Positions 1 through 9,389 of a DNA stretch of 64,000 nucleotides are shown one piece after another. The position numbers and the translations under genes are program-made. The notes below the pieces were generated by a model. That model saw only the letters and a program-made list of their open reading frames with translations. It was not told where the DNA came from and ran no database searches. The number at the start of each line of letters is the position of its first letter. Position 1 is the stretch's first letter. Where the stretch lies: positions 1 through 64,000 of the forward strand of contig JAFQGS010000078.1 of NCBI GenBank assembly GCA_017415455.1, read 5' to 3'. This stretch comes from Prevotella sp. GTDB lineage: Bacteria > Bacteroidota > Bacteroidia > Bacteroidales > Bacteroidaceae.

Positions 1-1
1 A

Positions 2-2854
2 GCCATAGACTATGTGGCGGCGAAGGAACCCGATGCCGCCGGCATGCGCGGAGCTGTGTTGCTGACAGAGGGTACGTATGATATCAATACCCCGTTGCGA
101 ATCACCAAGACAGGTGTGGTGATAAGAGGTGCGGGACGTGAGAAGACCATCGTGAGAAAACGCGGCGCAGACCGTGGCGCAATGATATATATAGAAGGAG
201 AGTATATGCGGACCGCCGCAGATACTGTGGGTATTGCGGATGCCAAAGTGAAGGCAGGTGCCACATCCTTTAATCTGAGGCAGGGAAAGACGCCTGCCGT
301 TGGTGACAGAATAACAGTGCTGCGCCCTTCCACGAAAGAGTGGATAGCAAAATATGGATGTAATGAGTTTGGCGGCGGGCTTGACTATACAGGATGGAAG
401 CCCACGGACATAGATATAGAGTGGGACAGAACGGTGACTGCCGTTGAGGGCTCGCATATAACAATAGACGCACCAATAACCACAACACTTGACAGTAAAT
501 ATGGCGGCGGCATGGTGATAATGGCGTTCAACAAAGGAGAGATAAGAGAGTGCGGAGTGGAGAATCTTACTCTCATCTCAGAACATAATACCTGGAATCC
601 AAATGATGAGGACCATTGCTGGGACGCGGTATGGATGGACAATGTGCGCGACTGCTGGGTGCGTCGTGTGAATTTCAGACATTTCGCCGGCAGTGTGGTG
701 AATATCCAGAAGCACTCAAGCCGCATAACCGTGGAGGACTGTGTGGCAAGCGAACCGGTATCTGAGATTGGCGGATGGAGAAGAAGCGTGTTCACCACTC
801 GCGGCCAGCAGACCTTGATACAGCGTTGCGTGTCATATAACGGATATCATGATTTCACAGCAGGATATTGCGCTGCCGGTCCAAATGCCTTTGTGCAGTG
901 CGAGGCTGTGGAGGCTCTGGGTTTCAGCGGAAGCATCGGCTCATGGGCGGCAGGACTTCTGTTTGACGTTGTGGACATAGACGGAAATGATATATGCTTC
1001 AAGAATCTGGAGCAGTTCCAGTTTGGAACAGGATGGAACACCGCAAACAGTATGATGTGGCAATGTACGGGCTCCACACTCTGGTGCTATTCGCCCGACG
1101 AGGATAACCGTAGCAGTGCGCACGGATGCTGGGGTACGCTGACAGGCAACGGCGAATGGACGAGCAGCAATGACCATGTCACTCCGCGAAGCCTGTTCTA
1201 TGCTCAGCTTGAGAAACGTCTTGGCGGCAATGGTGTGGACGGACATGTGTATATGCGTGAAGTTAATGCAACGAGCAGTCCTACTGTAGAACAGGCGCAG
1301 GCAATGGCACAACTGTCGCTTGCAGAGCAGAGAGTGACGATGGAGATGTGGATTGACTCTGTTCCATATACGGCAAGTACAGACATAGCAAGAGCTGTTG
1401 GTATAGACAAGGTTCTGGCAAAGAGGGCAAAGACAGACGTGATGAAGAGCACGAACAACTTTGCCGTGACCGACGGACACCTGACAATGAACGGCAGACT
1501 GCTGACAGGCAACAGGTTCCAGATACCATGGTGGGCAGGACGTGTAAAGGACAACTTCACAAAGAAGGGTGCCAAACCTGCCATCACACGCTTTGTGCCT
1601 GGAAGAGAGGGCAGGGGATGGACAGACCGTATAGACTCTGTGGTGAGCTTCATGGCGGATAACGGAATACTGGCGCTTGACCATAATTACGGATTGTGGT
1701 ATGACCTGCGCCGCTCTGATCATGAGCGGGTGCGCCGTGCGGACGGAAATGTGGAGGCTCCTTTCTATGAGCAGCCATTCTCACGCTCGGGTGAGGGCAA
1801 GGCTTGGGACGGACTGAGCAAATACGACCTTACAAAACCAAATGAATGGTACTGGATGCGCTTGCGTGAGTTTGCGGACAAGGGTGCGGACAAAGGTCTG
1901 CTGCTGTTCCATCAGAACTATTTCCAACATAATATCCTTGAGGCTGGCGCACACTGGGTGGATAGCCCCTGGCGCCCTGTGAACAACATAAATAATACTG
2001 TTTTCCCAGAACCTGTACCTTTCGCCGGAGACAAGCGTATATTTATAGCGGAGCAGTTCTATGACGTGACAAATCCTACCATGCGCTCACTGCACAGGCA
2101 GTATATCAGGCAGTGTCTTGACGGACTGAAGGATAATGCCAATGCTATTCAGCTGATAAGCGCGGAATATACTGGTCCGTTGCATTTCACACGTTTCTGG
2201 CTTGAGACAATTGCAGAGTGGCAAAAAGAGACAGGGCAAAACCCGCTTGTGGCGCTCAGCTGCACAAAGGATGCGCAGGATGCTATACTGGCTGATAAGC
2301 AGTTGGCGGATGTTGTTGACATAATAGACATACGCTACTGGCACTATAACACTGATGGGTTATGGGCACCTGAGGCAGGCAAGAACATGGCTCCGAGACA
2401 GTTTATGAGAAAGATGAAGGTGGGAAAGACAGGATATGCCGAAGCTTATAAGGCGGTGAGCGAGTACACAGTGAGGTTCCCGGACAAGGCAGTGACTTTC
2501 TTCTCGCAGCAGTATCCTCAGTATGGCTGGGCTATATTGATGGCTGGCGGTTCTTGTCCTAATGTGAATATTGCCAACGAGAAACTGCTGGTGGATGTGG
2601 CAAAGATGCGCGTGATGGATAGTGTGGATAACAAGGTGTATAATCTAATAGGCGCATCGGATGTCGGGTATATGGTTTACAGACATGCGGGCGAGGATAT
2701 AAAGATAAATGTGGAGAAAGGAAAATACAGACTGTATAATGTTGATGAGCGTACAGGCATGACAACAGTTGCTGTTAAGCAGGTGAAGGCGGAATCCTCA
2801 TTTGATATCCCAAGGACACAGAAAGGAAAGATATTCTGGATAGAGAAACTTTAA
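2..2854 (+). CDS. Parallel beta-helix / DUF6298-like secreted protein, 5' end cut off by window
   Basis: The reading frame is open from the first base, so the GTG at 14 is probably internal and the true start and signal peptide lie outside the window. The visible 950 or so residues fall into an N-terminal pectate-lyase-like right-handed beta-helix (to about residue 450, with repeated short strands such as 'RITVEDCVAS' and 'TLIQRCVSYNG'), a middle to C-terminal region that I recognise as the DUF6298 type (about 500-850, rich in Trp, with 'ISAEYTGPLHFTRFW'), and a small C-terminal beta-sandwich (about 880-946). DUF6298 proteins occur in pectin loci of Bacteroidetes; their activity is not known to me. 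It converges on the RG-II-type operon, which supports a role in pectin breakdown. A polysaccharide lyase or glycosidase activity is possible but unproven. Confidence 0.65.
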   Translation, partial: AIDYVAAKEPDAAGMRGAVLLTEGTYDINTPLRITKTGVVIRGAGREKTIVRKRGADRGAMIYIEGEYMRTAADTVGIADAKVKAGATSFNLRQGKTPAVGDRITVLRPSTKEWIAKYGCNEFGGGLDYTGWKPTDIDIEWDRTVTAVEGSHITIDAPITTTLDSKYGGGMVIMAFNKGEIRECGVENLTLISEHNTWNPNDEDHCWDAVWMDNVRDCWVRRVNFRHFAGSVVNIQKHSSRITVEDCVASEPVSEIGGWRRSVFTTRGQQTLIQRCVSYNGYHDFTAGYCAAGPNAFVQCEAVEALGFSGSIGSWAAGLLFDVVDIDGNDICFKNLEQFQFGTGWNTANSMMWQCTGSTLWCYSPDEDNRSSAHGCWGTLTGNGEWTSSNDHVTPRSLFYAQLEKRLGGNGVDGHVYMREVNATSSPTVEQAQAMAQLSLAEQRVTMEMWIDSVPYTASTDIARAVGIDKVLAKRAKTDVMKSTNNFAVTDGHLTMNGRLLTGNRFQIPWWAGRVKDNFTKKGAKPAITRFVPGREGRGWTDRIDSVVSFMADNGILALDHNYGLWYDLRRSDHERVRRADGNVEAPFYEQPFSRSGEGKAWDGLSKYDLTKPNEWYWMRLREFADKGADKGLLLFHQNYFQHNILEAGAHWVDSPWRPVNNINNTVFPEPVPFAGDKRIFIAEQFYDVTNPTMRSLHRQYIRQCLDGLKDNANAIQLISAEYTGPLHFTRFWLETIAEWQKETGQNPLVALSCTKDAQDAILADKQLADVVDIIDIRYWHYNTDGLWAPEAGKNMAPRQFMRKMKVGKTGYAEAYKAVSEYTVRFPDKAVTFFSQQYPQYGWAILMAGGSCPNVNIANEKLLVDVAKMRVMDSVDNKVYNLIGASDVGYMVYRHAGEDIKINVEKGKYRLYNVDERTGMTTVAVKQVKAESSFDIPRTQKGKIFWIEKL

Positions 2855-2947
2855 TCCTTATTGTCGTAGAATAAGGATTGTATAAAGACAAAAAGAGAGC
2901 GACATAAAACTTCAAGATGAATTGTTGTTTTATGTCGCTCGCTTTTT
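2853..2947 (+). terminator. Two hairpins between convergent genes
   Basis: An 8-bp hairpin (2853-2860 with 2872-2879) overlaps the stop codon. A perfect 14-bp stem follows (2897-2910 with 2927-2940) and is followed by a T-run on the plus strand. It lies between the convergent beta-helix gene and the GH2 gene and could end transcription from both sides. Confidence 0.8.
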
Positions 2948-2983
2948 TATATTGAAGCGTTAGAACAGCTTCGGAAAGATGGT

Positions 2984-5554
2984 TTATTGTATTCCGAAAT
3001 CCCGCTGTTGCTTGTCAACCTCATCAAGAGTACGCTTAAGTTCTTCCTCACTTATGGAAGACTGTGTGTCTGTTCTCTTGCTTGTACTTGCCTTTGTCGC
3101 AGGCATGTCGGTGTGACATGAAGGCAACAGTGGCGCAACGCTCTCAAATGTTATTGTTGCGGCTGCCGGTGCATGTGCTCCTGGGAATGTTGGTTGTGCC
3201 GTAACGGTAATCTTTCCTGGCTTGTTGGTGGCCTGAATCAGAACAGGTGCGCTTCCCCATTCTACGGCACGTGGGTTGGCGAATATCGATGCGTCACCGA
3301 TAATGCGTCCCTCGCCTTCTACTGTGAAGGTTATGTTCTCCTTTGCCATGCGTCTTACGTTGCCGCTGTCGTCAGTAACCTCTGCAACAACAACAATGAA
3401 GTCGCTGCCGTCGGCTGTAAGTTCCTTGCCAAGTTTGTCCACATAGAGGCGAAGCTTAGTGGAACGGCGTGACGGCATTTTCTTCTCTGTAACAACAACC
3501 TTGCCGTCTCTGATACCTTCTGCCAATAAAGACACACGCTGCCAGTTGCGTTGCTTGTAGCTATATTCGCGTGCCTGCCAGAAATCCCAGAATCCTTTGA
3601 AGACAACAGGCATCGATGGCTGGTCGCTGTCGCTGTGTATAACTGGCAATGTCAGTGTCTTGTCACCTTCAAAGGCAGTGAGGCGTACACTGTCGCAGTT
3701 AGAGAAAACAACAACGTCTGAATCGGAGAACTGTGCCATCTCATTTGCGATAAACACCATTGGCTCGGCATCCCTTACTTGTGAACGGAACATCTCAAAG
3801 GCATACTTCTTCTGACGGAACGCATCGTAGATACCTCCCCAGTATGGGTCAGGATGATAGCCGCGCTGATGATCAAAAGGATGCCATTGTGCGCCACCGA
3901 TGAACTGGCGCTGGTTGTGGAACATCTTGCCGTATGTGTCTGCCAATGACAATGAAGTGCTTAATTGAGAGTGCTCGCCCCACGAGCGGCTGCCGCGGTT
4001 GAGGGCATTGTGAGCATACCAGTCGTCAACCATCTCACCAAATTCACGTGTGAAGATACATTTATCAGCAGGGGTCCCTTCCTTGCCGATGTCATCATGC
4101 CAGCCGTAAATGACGTCGTAATTGTCCTTGACACCCTCTGAGTGCATATCTGCCGCTGCGCCTGGACGACCAGGGTAGGGGAATTCCTCACGTGTTATCT
4201 GAAGTGCCTTGAGTGAGAACTCAAGTGGGAAACGTGTCTCATTGAGGATTGGTTCCCATAAGATTACACTTGGGTGGTTGCGGTCACGGCGTATAATCTC
4301 GCGTGTGTTCTTATGAACAAGCTCTGCCCAGTTGGGGTCCTTGTTCCAATACTGCCATCCTGGTGTCGGTACAATGACAAATATGCCGAGCTCATCACAT
4401 GCGTCCATGAATGAAGGGTCTTGTGGATAGTGTGCCGCACGCACAATGACCATTCCCGCATCGCGCAGACGCTTGGCGTCACGCCATTGCTGACTGTTAG
4501 GAAGTGCGTTGCCTACATAAGCGAAATCTTGATGGCGGTTGCCGCCGATAAGCTGATGGTAGGGCTTGCCGTTAAGCCAGAAACCGTCTTTGCCACGGAA
4601 CTCTGTCTTGCGGATACCCATGCGTATCATTCCACCGTCAAGGTTTTTCTTGCCGTTGAGAACACATATCTCTACATTATACAGATAAGGTGTCTCTGGT
4701 GACCATAGCTGTGGGTTCTTGATAGTAGTGCCAAGAACAACAGTGCTGCAACTGTTGGCTGAGATTTTTGTCTTCTTGGTTAAGGTTTTTATTATATTCC
4801 CTTCTTTGTCTTTAATCTTGGCAACGATGGTAGGGGTGGCTGTTGTAGAGGAACTGTTACCAACCTCTACATTGACATATACCTGTGCGCTTTTCTGACT
4901 GATGTTGTCATAATGCAGGAATATTCCGCCACCGGCAATCTTATTGGCTTCTACAGCATCTGTTATAGCCACAGGAGATTTACCTATGAGCCACACGTCT
5001 CTATACATTCCGCCATGATAGCAGAAGTCAAGACCTGCCTGCTTCTTGCCTGGAGGGTATGACTTGTCATCGCTGTTGTCTGTCTTAATGGCGATAACGC
5101 ATTTGTCACCAGGCTTTACGCCATACTTGGTAAGATTTACTGTTATCTGTTGATAACCGCCAAGGTGGTCTTCGGCTTTTACGCCATTGACATATACAGT
5201 CTGCTTACCCATTATTGCCTCAAAATGCAATGTTACGTTCTTACCGGCCATATCTGATGGCATGGTGAAGTGTTTGCGGTACCATCCTATACCTTGATAG
5301 TTCCTGCCACCACTTGCCTCTGCTGGCTCAAGTCTTAATGTATGAGGAGCACAAACTACTTCCCATTTGCTGTCATTGTAATTAACAGCTTCAGCTCCAG
5401 AAGCATCACCAAGGTGGAAACGCCAGCCTTGGTTGAAGTTGTAAACAATTCTGCCGCTTCCGTTTAGTGGGAATAGTCCGGCGACAGAAGTTTCTGCTGC
5501 CGCAGAATATAGCGACAGCAGAAGGAATAATATAAGATTAAGTGTTTTTTTCAT
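2984..5554 (-). CDS. Glycoside hydrolase family 2 beta-glycosidase
   Basis: 856 residues with a clear signal peptide at the N-terminus. The order is GH2 sugar-binding jelly roll (about 40-190, 'YQGIGWYRKHF'), immunoglobulin-like domain (200-320) and TIM barrel (330-600). The acid/base Glu is seen in 'WEPILNETRFP' near residue 437 and the nucleophile Glu in 'FTREFGEMVDDW' near 503; a C-terminal beta domain follows. GH2 covers beta-galactosidase, beta-glucuronidase, beta-mannosidase, beta-galacturonidase and others. In RG-II degradation, GH2 enzymes remove beta-linked uronic acids or arabinose, so an exo-beta-uronidase is a reasonable inference, not a reading. It is the last gene of the operon and starts 1 bp after the preceding stop. 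Confidence 0.88.
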   Translation of the reverse strand: MKKTLNLILFLLLSLYSAAAETSVAGLFPLNGSGRIVYNFNQGWRFHLGDASGAEAVNYNDSKWEVVCAPHTLRLEPAEASGGRNYQGIGWYRKHFTMPSDMAGKNVTLHFEAIMGKQTVYVNGVKAEDHLGGYQQITVNLTKYGVKPGDKCVIAIKTDNSDDKSYPPGKKQAGLDFCYHGGMYRDVWLIGKSPVAITDAVEANKIAGGGIFLHYDNISQKSAQVYVNVEVGNSSSTTATPTIVAKIKDKEGNIIKTLTKKTKISANSCSTVVLGTTIKNPQLWSPETPYLYNVEICVLNGKKNLDGGMIRMGIRKTEFRGKDGFWLNGKPYHQLIGGNRHQDFAYVGNALPNSQQWRDAKRLRDAGMVIVRAAHYPQDPSFMDACDELGIFVIVPTPGWQYWNKDPNWAELVHKNTREIIRRDRNHPSVILWEPILNETRFPLEFSLKALQITREEFPYPGRPGAAADMHSEGVKDNYDVIYGWHDDIGKEGTPADKCIFTREFGEMVDDWYAHNALNRGSRSWGEHSQLSTSLSLADTYGKMFHNQRQFIGGAQWHPFDHQRGYHPDPYWGGIYDAFRQKKYAFEMFRSQVRDAEPMVFIANEMAQFSDSDVVVFSNCDSVRLTAFEGDKTLTLPVIHSDSDQPSMPVVFKGFWDFWQAREYSYKQRNWQRVSLLAEGIRDGKVVVTEKKMPSRRSTKLRLYVDKLGKELTADGSDFIVVVAEVTDDSGNVRRMAKENITFTVEGEGRIIGDASIFANPRAVEWGSAPVLIQATNKPGKITVTAQPTFPGAHAPAAATITFESVAPLLPSCHTDMPATKASTSKRTDTQSSISEEELKRTLDEVDKQQRDFGIQ

Positions 5555-5555
5555 G

Positions 5556-8500
5556 TTACTTGAGTTTATTCAGATCAATCTTTTTATATGCCATACGCAG
5601 GCGACGCCATGTGTAAATGCAGTGCAAAGAGCCATCCTTGCCTTGTATGATGGCAGGGTATGAATACTGACTGATTGGCGAATCCTCAAGGGTAAGCGCA
5701 TGGTGCCAGTTGGATCCGTCATCTGATAAAGCAATGCTTACAGGAGTGCGTGGACCCTTTGGAGTGCCAAGGATTGTCTCAAAGTTATTGTAGATAAGAG
5801 CGTGTCTGCCGTCTTTTAATGTCACAGCATCTGTTCCAGACTGGTTGTTAGGAACATTGCTTAGTGTTACCTTGCTCCATGTGTCACCACCATCACTACT
5901 GAAGGATGTGCCAAGGCGTGCGTTGCGAGTGCGACACAGAACCTGAAGACGACCGTCTGCAAGTTTTAATATAGAAGGCTGAATTATGAAGATTGGTTGT
6001 TTCTTGCCAAGTTGATCGGTACGTTCTGCTAATTCAGACTCTATAGGACCTACATATTTCCATTGCTTTGTAGCAAGATCGTATATCTCGAAATGAAGAC
6101 GCCAGCCTGCGCTACCTTCTGTACTTGAACCACAAATTAGGCGGTTATTGATGAGTTCAGGCTTGTTCTTAACAGGACCGATGAAGCCTTTAGGAAGTGC
6201 TTCACGCTCACCCCATGTCTTACCGCCGTCCTTTGATTTTACAACCCATCCGGTCCAATCAGGGACATTAAGACCAATCTTAAAGAATAGCCATAGCTCT
6301 CCGTCTGGCATTTGGTAGAGTACAGGATTCCAACAAGCCTTACGCTTTAAATTGTCTCCCTTGTGATATGGAAGGATAGGACCAGCCTTCGCATCTGTTG
6401 AAGATGTGTCTATTCCGGCAAGAAGAGCATCCTCGGTGCCAAGGGCAAATACACCGTCGGCAGCAAGAATAGGTTCATCCCATGAATCAGAGCCTTTCGC
6501 CTTGCGGCTGACCCAGATACAAACATCCGGATTTCTCTCACGTGTACCTCCGAAGTATGATGCAACAATGTCACCATTAGGCAATTCTACCAAAGTACCT
6601 GCATGGCACTGTGGGAATGAGGTGTTCTCATATAGGAAATTGTCCTCTACAATGGCAGGGTGATGAGATGGAATGTCACAGCTGAAATGGTATTTGCCGG
6701 AGCCAATCTCTTTTATTGTACCATCAGGCAAATGTACCTCTGCTGTTGTGTTGCAAGGAATCTCTACATCCCATTCCAGGTGCATTAAAGTCTTATCCCA
6801 TTTGCTGACAACCTTTCCGTATGGAGTATTATAGCTTACATTGGCATTACTGCAATCTTGAATCTCAAAATTAGGCTTTAGTACAATATGCTTGTAAGCA
6901 ACGTTGTTGCCATTATTGATACCTCCTATATTCTGATAACACCATGTGAGAAGGTCACCAAGGAGCATGACGTGATTGCCGCTGTTCATTCTTGGGTTGG
7001 CCTTGTCTCCATTCCATAGTTCCCAGATTGTTGTAGCTCCGTTCTCAGCCATGTATCCCCAGGATGGATATGTCTTCTGAGTTGCCAATAGATATGCCAC
7101 ATCTGCAAATCCATTGTCGCTAAGTGTGCGCATTAGCCAGGAGATGCCTATGACACCACATGATACATGATCCTTGTTCTTTATGATAATATTCTCAACA
7201 ATATTCTTTATGACATCTTCCTTGCAGTCCTCTGGAACTAAACCGAATGCAAGTGGAAGAAGATTCGCGGTGGCTGTGTTGTTACCATAGAAGACACTGT
7301 CTGGGTATAGCACATGTCCAGGACGTGGTGATGTCCCACGTTTGATATTTAAGAATTTCTTGTTGAAAGCCTGCGCCATATCCTCTCTCTTGGCTTTCCA
7401 CATAGCAGCTTCCTCTGATAGATTTTGCAAGTTGGCAAACTCTTCAAGCAGTTGCAGGCAGCGTATGGTATATGCCGTGGATATTAGCGAACCGTCTGTC
7501 TTGCGTGCAGGGTCTTGGCTGTGTATGAGATTAAGTTTCTCTGGTGGAACGCACCAGTCTCCGTATTGATCTTTTATTATTATTCCATCACGGCAATATT
7601 CGCTTATAAGGTGATTCATCCAACGCTTGATATGAGGATATGAGTCGATGATTGGTTGGCTGTTGCCATATTGTTTGTAAATCATATCGCAAGAGAATGG
7701 CAATGCGGCTGGCCATGTAACATCGTCATTGTAATAATTCCAATATGCAGGCGCGACATCGCATAGGACACCATCTTCACGTTGTGACTCACAAATATCA
7801 CGCATCCACTTGCTATATAAACGCTCATTATTGAATAAGAAACTCTCACCAAGAGAACCTACGGTGCGGTCGCCAAGCCATGGTTGTCGTTCGTTACGTT
7901 GCGGACAGTCAACAGGCATGCCCTTGTAATTGGTTTTAATACCCCACCATGCATTTCGCATTACCTTATTTAATATAGTATCAGAGCATTCAAACGTTCC
8001 AGTGCTGCTCATCTCATCACTTACAACAAGAGCGGTGAAATCGTCTGCGGTGACGTTTTTCATACCTTTTATCTCTGCGTAGCGGAATCCATGATATGAG
8101 AAAGTGGAATGCCATGGCGCTGTCTCCTTGCCATTACATATATATATGTCCTCAGAAATAGCGTCGCGTAGGTTCTCTGTGTATAGAGTTCCGTCTGCAT
8201 TTAACTTCTCAGCATACTTAATCTTTATTGTGTCACCAGCATTTCCACGTGGAACAAAAGAAAGCCATCCTGCCATATTCTGCCCGAAGTCAATAATTAT
8301 CTTGCCGTTGACATTGGTGACGATTGGCTTGATGTTTAGTTTCTCTTCTGTCATGTTGGGTGTCATCTGAGAACGAAGAGCACCGTAAGGAATTTCCGCA
8401 CGCTCAGCCTTAAGCCATTTAGAATCATCGTAACCGACTTCTGTCCAACCTGTGAGTTCCATGCGAGCATCGTATTCTTCTCCGTCATATTCATTGTTTG

Positions 8501-9389
8501 CGCGAATAGGTCCTTCGGCTGTGACTTTCCATTTCTCGTCTGTTACTAATCTTTGACTACTGCCGTCTGTATATTCAATGATGATATTTATTCGGCATTT
8601 AGGTAATCCGAAAACAGGTGCTTTATAAGGCTTGTTCTGACGCATAGGGAAGAGGCGCCCATTGCCTAAAACAATGGCAACGGCTGTTCTCTTTTGCATG
8701 AAATCTGTTACATCGTAAGTATTATAATAAACAGTTTTACGATAATCAGAAGGAACAGGCTTCAGAACTTCTGAAGAACCAATCTCTTTGCCGTTTATAT
8801 ATAATTCATAAACGCCAAGTCCTGAGACATATGCTGTCGCACACTTGATTTCTTTGTCCTTCAAATCAAATTCATTACGCAGGTAACGTGCGGCTAAACG
8901 GGTATGTAACCCTCTCGCTTCTCCTGGCATCAGTCTCTCTAATCCAATCCATCGGCCAGACCAATGTGATTCCCATAGCAATCCGATGCTGAAGAATTGT
9001 GAGTCACTCCAATCTGACTTACCTTTGTTTGTTGTTATTCTTACCTTCCAGAATGCTTTCTGGTTCTTGGTAAGTGCTTTGCCTTCATATTTGATCCACA
9101 ACTGATCACTGCTATTTATTTTGCCAGATGACCATAAGTCACCCTCTCCTGCATTTAGCTTGTCCAGTGATGATGCGACGATAATCTCATATGATGTTTG
9201 TTTGACTTCTTTCTTGTCAGAAATGATTTGCCATGAGAACCGTGGAATTGTGGTGCCAAGTCCTAATGGATTTTGCAAATTTTCTGTTCTCAGATTCGTA
9301 ATCTCTACTTTTGCCACTGCAGGAAGTGTAAACACCAGAGATAACAATATGCATATTATATAATTCTTTCTCATATCAAAATTATTCAT
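5556..9389 (-). CDS. GH78 alpha-L-rhamnosidase fused to GH33/BNR sialidase-like propeller
   Basis: 1277 residues, secreted. Met6 ('MRKNYIICILL') gives a tidier signal peptide and removes the 8-bp overlap with the upstream gene, so 9374 is an alternative start. Residues about 30-900 form a complete GH78 enzyme: the N-terminal beta domains, then 'VDCPQRNERQPWLGD' near 495 carrying the family's Asp/Glu/Asp set, and 'TTIWELWNGD' near 786 carrying the second Glu. Residues about 915-1277 form a BNR_2/GH33-like propeller with Asp boxes 'SKDGGKTWG' and 'SSDGGDTWS'. In RG-II, side chain C is rhamnose linked to Kdo, and Kdo-releasing enzymes belong to GH33. One polypeptide could therefore remove both sugars in turn. 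The Kdo assignment is inference from context. Confidence 0.88.
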   Translation of the reverse strand: MNNFDMRKNYIICILLSLVFTLPAVAKVEITNLRTENLQNPLGLGTTIPRFSWQIISDKKEVKQTSYEIIVASSLDKLNAGEGDLWSSGKINSSDQLWIKYEGKALTKNQKAFWKVRITTNKGKSDWSDSQFFSIGLLWESHWSGRWIGLERLMPGEARGLHTRLAARYLRNEFDLKDKEIKCATAYVSGLGVYELYINGKEIGSSEVLKPVPSDYRKTVYYNTYDVTDFMQKRTAVAIVLGNGRLFPMRQNKPYKAPVFGLPKCRINIIIEYTDGSSQRLVTDEKWKVTAEGPIRANNEYDGEEYDARMELTGWTEVGYDDSKWLKAERAEIPYGALRSQMTPNMTEEKLNIKPIVTNVNGKIIIDFGQNMAGWLSFVPRGNAGDTIKIKYAEKLNADGTLYTENLRDAISEDIYICNGKETAPWHSTFSYHGFRYAEIKGMKNVTADDFTALVVSDEMSSTGTFECSDTILNKVMRNAWWGIKTNYKGMPVDCPQRNERQPWLGDRTVGSLGESFLFNNERLYSKWMRDICESQREDGVLCDVAPAYWNYYNDDVTWPAALPFSCDMIYKQYGNSQPIIDSYPHIKRWMNHLISEYCRDGIIIKDQYGDWCVPPEKLNLIHSQDPARKTDGSLISTAYTIRCLQLLEEFANLQNLSEEAAMWKAKREDMAQAFNKKFLNIKRGTSPRPGHVLYPDSVFYGNNTATANLLPLAFGLVPEDCKEDVIKNIVENIIIKNKDHVSCGVIGISWLMRTLSDNGFADVAYLLATQKTYPSWGYMAENGATTIWELWNGDKANPRMNSGNHVMLLGDLLTWCYQNIGGINNGNNVAYKHIVLKPNFEIQDCSNANVSYNTPYGKVVSKWDKTLMHLEWDVEIPCNTTAEVHLPDGTIKEIGSGKYHFSCDIPSHHPAIVEDNFLYENTSFPQCHAGTLVELPNGDIVASYFGGTRERNPDVCIWVSRKAKGSDSWDEPILAADGVFALGTEDALLAGIDTSSTDAKAGPILPYHKGDNLKRKACWNPVLYQMPDGELWLFFKIGLNVPDWTGWVVKSKDGGKTWGEREALPKGFIGPVKNKPELINNRLICGSSTEGSAGWRLHFEIYDLATKQWKYVGPIESELAERTDQLGKKQPIFIIQPSILKLADGRLQVLCRTRNARLGTSFSSDGGDTWSKVTLSNVPNNQSGTDAVTLKDGRHALIYNNFETILGTPKGPRTPVSIALSDDGSNWHHALTLEDSPISQYSYPAIIQGKDGSLHCIYTWRRLRMAYKKIDLNKLK

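Noticed and set aside
941..1723. 260-codon minus-strand frame inside the beta-helix gene
   Set aside because: Shadow frame: no signal, no domain, full overlap with a well-supported gene.
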